Positions 44,507-45,483 of a stretch of 45,483 bases of DNA are shown piece by piece. The notes beneath the pieces were generated by a model. The model had not been told where the DNA came from, did not search any database, and was given only the letters and a program-made list of their open reading frames with translations. Every line of letters starts with the position of its first letter. Position 1 is the stretch's first letter. The stretch covers positions 2,823,037 through 2,868,519 of the forward strand of contig NW_008705565.1 of the NCBI RefSeq assembly GCF_000186865.1. Reading direction: 5' to 3'. A program made the position numbers and the translations under genes. Origin of the DNA: Aureococcus anophagefferens. Lineage: Eukaryota > Sar > Pelagophyceae > Pelagomonadales > Pelagomonadaceae.

Positions 44507-45483
44507 ATGCGCATACAACACATCACGACGCCGGAGGAGCTCGACGCGTTCGCGCGGGGCCTCGACTGGCCGACGCCGACGCACTTCTCGCGCGCCGCGG
44601 CCGCGGCCTGGACGGGTGGCCTCCACGGCGCGGTCGACCCCGCGGCGCTGTGCGCGCGCTGCGAGAGCTCCGAGGCGCTGCGCCGGCTCCGCGTCGACGC
44701 GCAGGCCAGCGGCACGGGCGTCTACTCCGGCGACGAGGCGCGGCGCCGCGACGTCTCGGTCAAGCTCGCGAGCCTGCTGTCGCTCGCGGCGGCCGGCGGC
44801 GCCCCGGACCACTGGCTCGCCGCCGCCGCGGGCGCCCACCTCTACCTCGCGCAGGCGCCGCTCTTCGTCGACGGACCGGACGGCGTCGACGCCGCGCCGC
44901 TCGCGGGCCTCGTCGTCGCCGACGGGTCGCGACCCGCGGCCGCGCTGCCGCCGTTCGTCCCGCGGCGGGCCGGCGCCGCGTGCCACCTCTGGCTCGCGCC
45001 GGGCGCCGTGGCCAGCGCGCCCCACTGCGACGAGGACCACAACGTGCTCACGGTCCTCCGGGGGCGGAAGACCGTGGCGTTGGCGCCGCCGCGGTCGGGC
45101 GGCGCCGCGTGCGCCGCGGCGCCGCCCTGGGCCGCGGCGCCGAACCACGGCGCGCGGCATTTAGGGGACGCGCCGCGCATAGCGCTCGGCGCCGGCGAGG
45201 CGCTCCTGCTCCCCGCGGGCTGGTACCACGCCGTCGAGTCCTCCCCCGGTACCGTCGCGGTCAACGCGTGGTGGCGGCCCAAAAAGGACGCGCGGGCCGG
45301 GTCGCGCGTCGACGCGGCGGCGCGCGCGCTGCGCGCGGCGGGGCGCGAGGACCCCCGGCGCGACTTCTTCGACCGGCGCGCGCTCGTCGGGCTCTGCGCC
45401 GCGCGCCGCCGCCGGGACCTCGGCGCGCCCGCGAGCCGCGGCGACCGCGCGCGCGCGCGCTTCTCGCGCTTCGCGCGCTGCGT
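44507..45483 (+). CDS. JmjC/cupin-like 2OG hydroxylase (3' end outside window)
   Basis: 325 complete codons from the ATG at 44507 (MRIQHITTPEELDAFARGLD), still open at the window edge. The cupin_8/JmjC core shows HLWLAPGAVASAPHCDEDHN with H173-C-D175 as iron ligands, VLTVLRGRKTVALAPP, then GEALLLPAGWYHAVES with distal H241 and VAVNAWW. This is the FIH/JMJD5/TYW5-like class, which hydroxylates protein or RNA rather than demethylating histones in most cases. Its substrate is unknown. Confidence 0.82.
   Translation, partial: MRIQHITTPEELDAFARGLDWPTPTHFSRAAAAAWTGGLHGAVDPAALCARCESSEALRRLRVDAQASGTGVYSGDEARRRDVSVKLASLLSLAAAGGAPDHWLAAAAGAHLYLAQAPLFVDGPDGVDAAPLAGLVVADGSRPAAALPPFVPRRAGAACHLWLAPGAVASAPHCDEDHNVLTVLRGRKTVALAPPRSGGAACAAAPPWAAAPNHGARHLGDAPRIALGAGEALLLPAGWYHAVESSPGTVAVNAWWRPKKDARAGSRVDAAARALRAAGREDPRRDFFDRRALVGLCAARRRRDLGAPASRGDRARARFSRFARC

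Noticed and set aside
43645..44715. Upstream 357-codon extension of the 631-residue minus-strand protein
   Set aside because: It runs through a promoter region and antisense to the repeat of the RG-rich gene; repetitive and lacking homology to the body.
1..45483. tRNA, rRNA or snRNA genes
   Set aside because: I looked for tRNA T-loop/A-box patterns in the lower-GC gaps and saw none; a covariance-model scan was not possible.

Overview
The window is eukaryotic nuclear DNA: very GC-rich (strong G/C third-position bias), dense genes on both strands, spliced genes, and families such as epsilon-tubulin, MCM8, COMMD4, SET, DEAD-box helicase and a mitochondrial carrier. Three proteins start with a signal peptide running into an ASAFAP-like motif, the mark of secondary red plastids. 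Together with transposon-like introns of the introner type, this points to a pelagophyte-like stramenopile such as Aureococcus. The species is an inference.

Layout. 1-8.5 kb: PH protein (-), IQ protein (+), PDZ-SYLF-UIM protein (+), small secreted Cys-rich protein (-), Golgi-type sulfotransferase (+), epsilon-tubulin (-) and an SH3b/TPR protein (-). 8.9-16.8 kb: a ~1,525-residue armadillo protein (+), a short tandem-ARM protein (-), a mitochondrial carrier (+) and a plastid-type 2OG oxygenase (-). 16.9-26.8 kb: coiled-coil protein (+), amidohydrolase (-), an anomalous gene-poor ~0.8 kb block, MFS transporter (+), giant VWA membrane protein (+) and EF-hand-like protein (+). 27-35 kb: MCM8 (+) interrupted by two introners and an N gap, an orphan exon next to an 11-bp minisatellite, a SET protein (-) with another introner, and a Rossmann-like protein (+). 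35-45.5 kb: small TM protein (-), DDX27/Drs1-type helicase (+), GT8 glycosyltransferase (-), plastid-targeted coiled-coil protein (+), second tandem-ARM protein (-), COMMD4 (+), unknown 631-residue protein (-), RGG/CaaX protein (+) and a JmjC/cupin hydroxylase (+, cut by the window end).

The strongest signal is a set of ~200-bp introns that look like non-autonomous DNA transposons. They have terminal inverted repeats, sit between direct repeats of the target, and splice with a donor from the target duplication and an acceptor from the element end. Three belong to one subfamily (MCM8 twice, SET gene once). A diverged relative lies in the opposite orientation in the armadillo gene, and an unrelated 82-bp intron with an 8-bp flanking repeat sits in the Cys-rich gene.

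The genes are otherwise functionally diverse, with no operon-like pathway. The organising feature is architecture: strands alternate, head-to-head pairs share 90-350 bp promoters that often carry a GGCAGCC motif, and convergent pairs abut or overlap at their stop codons.
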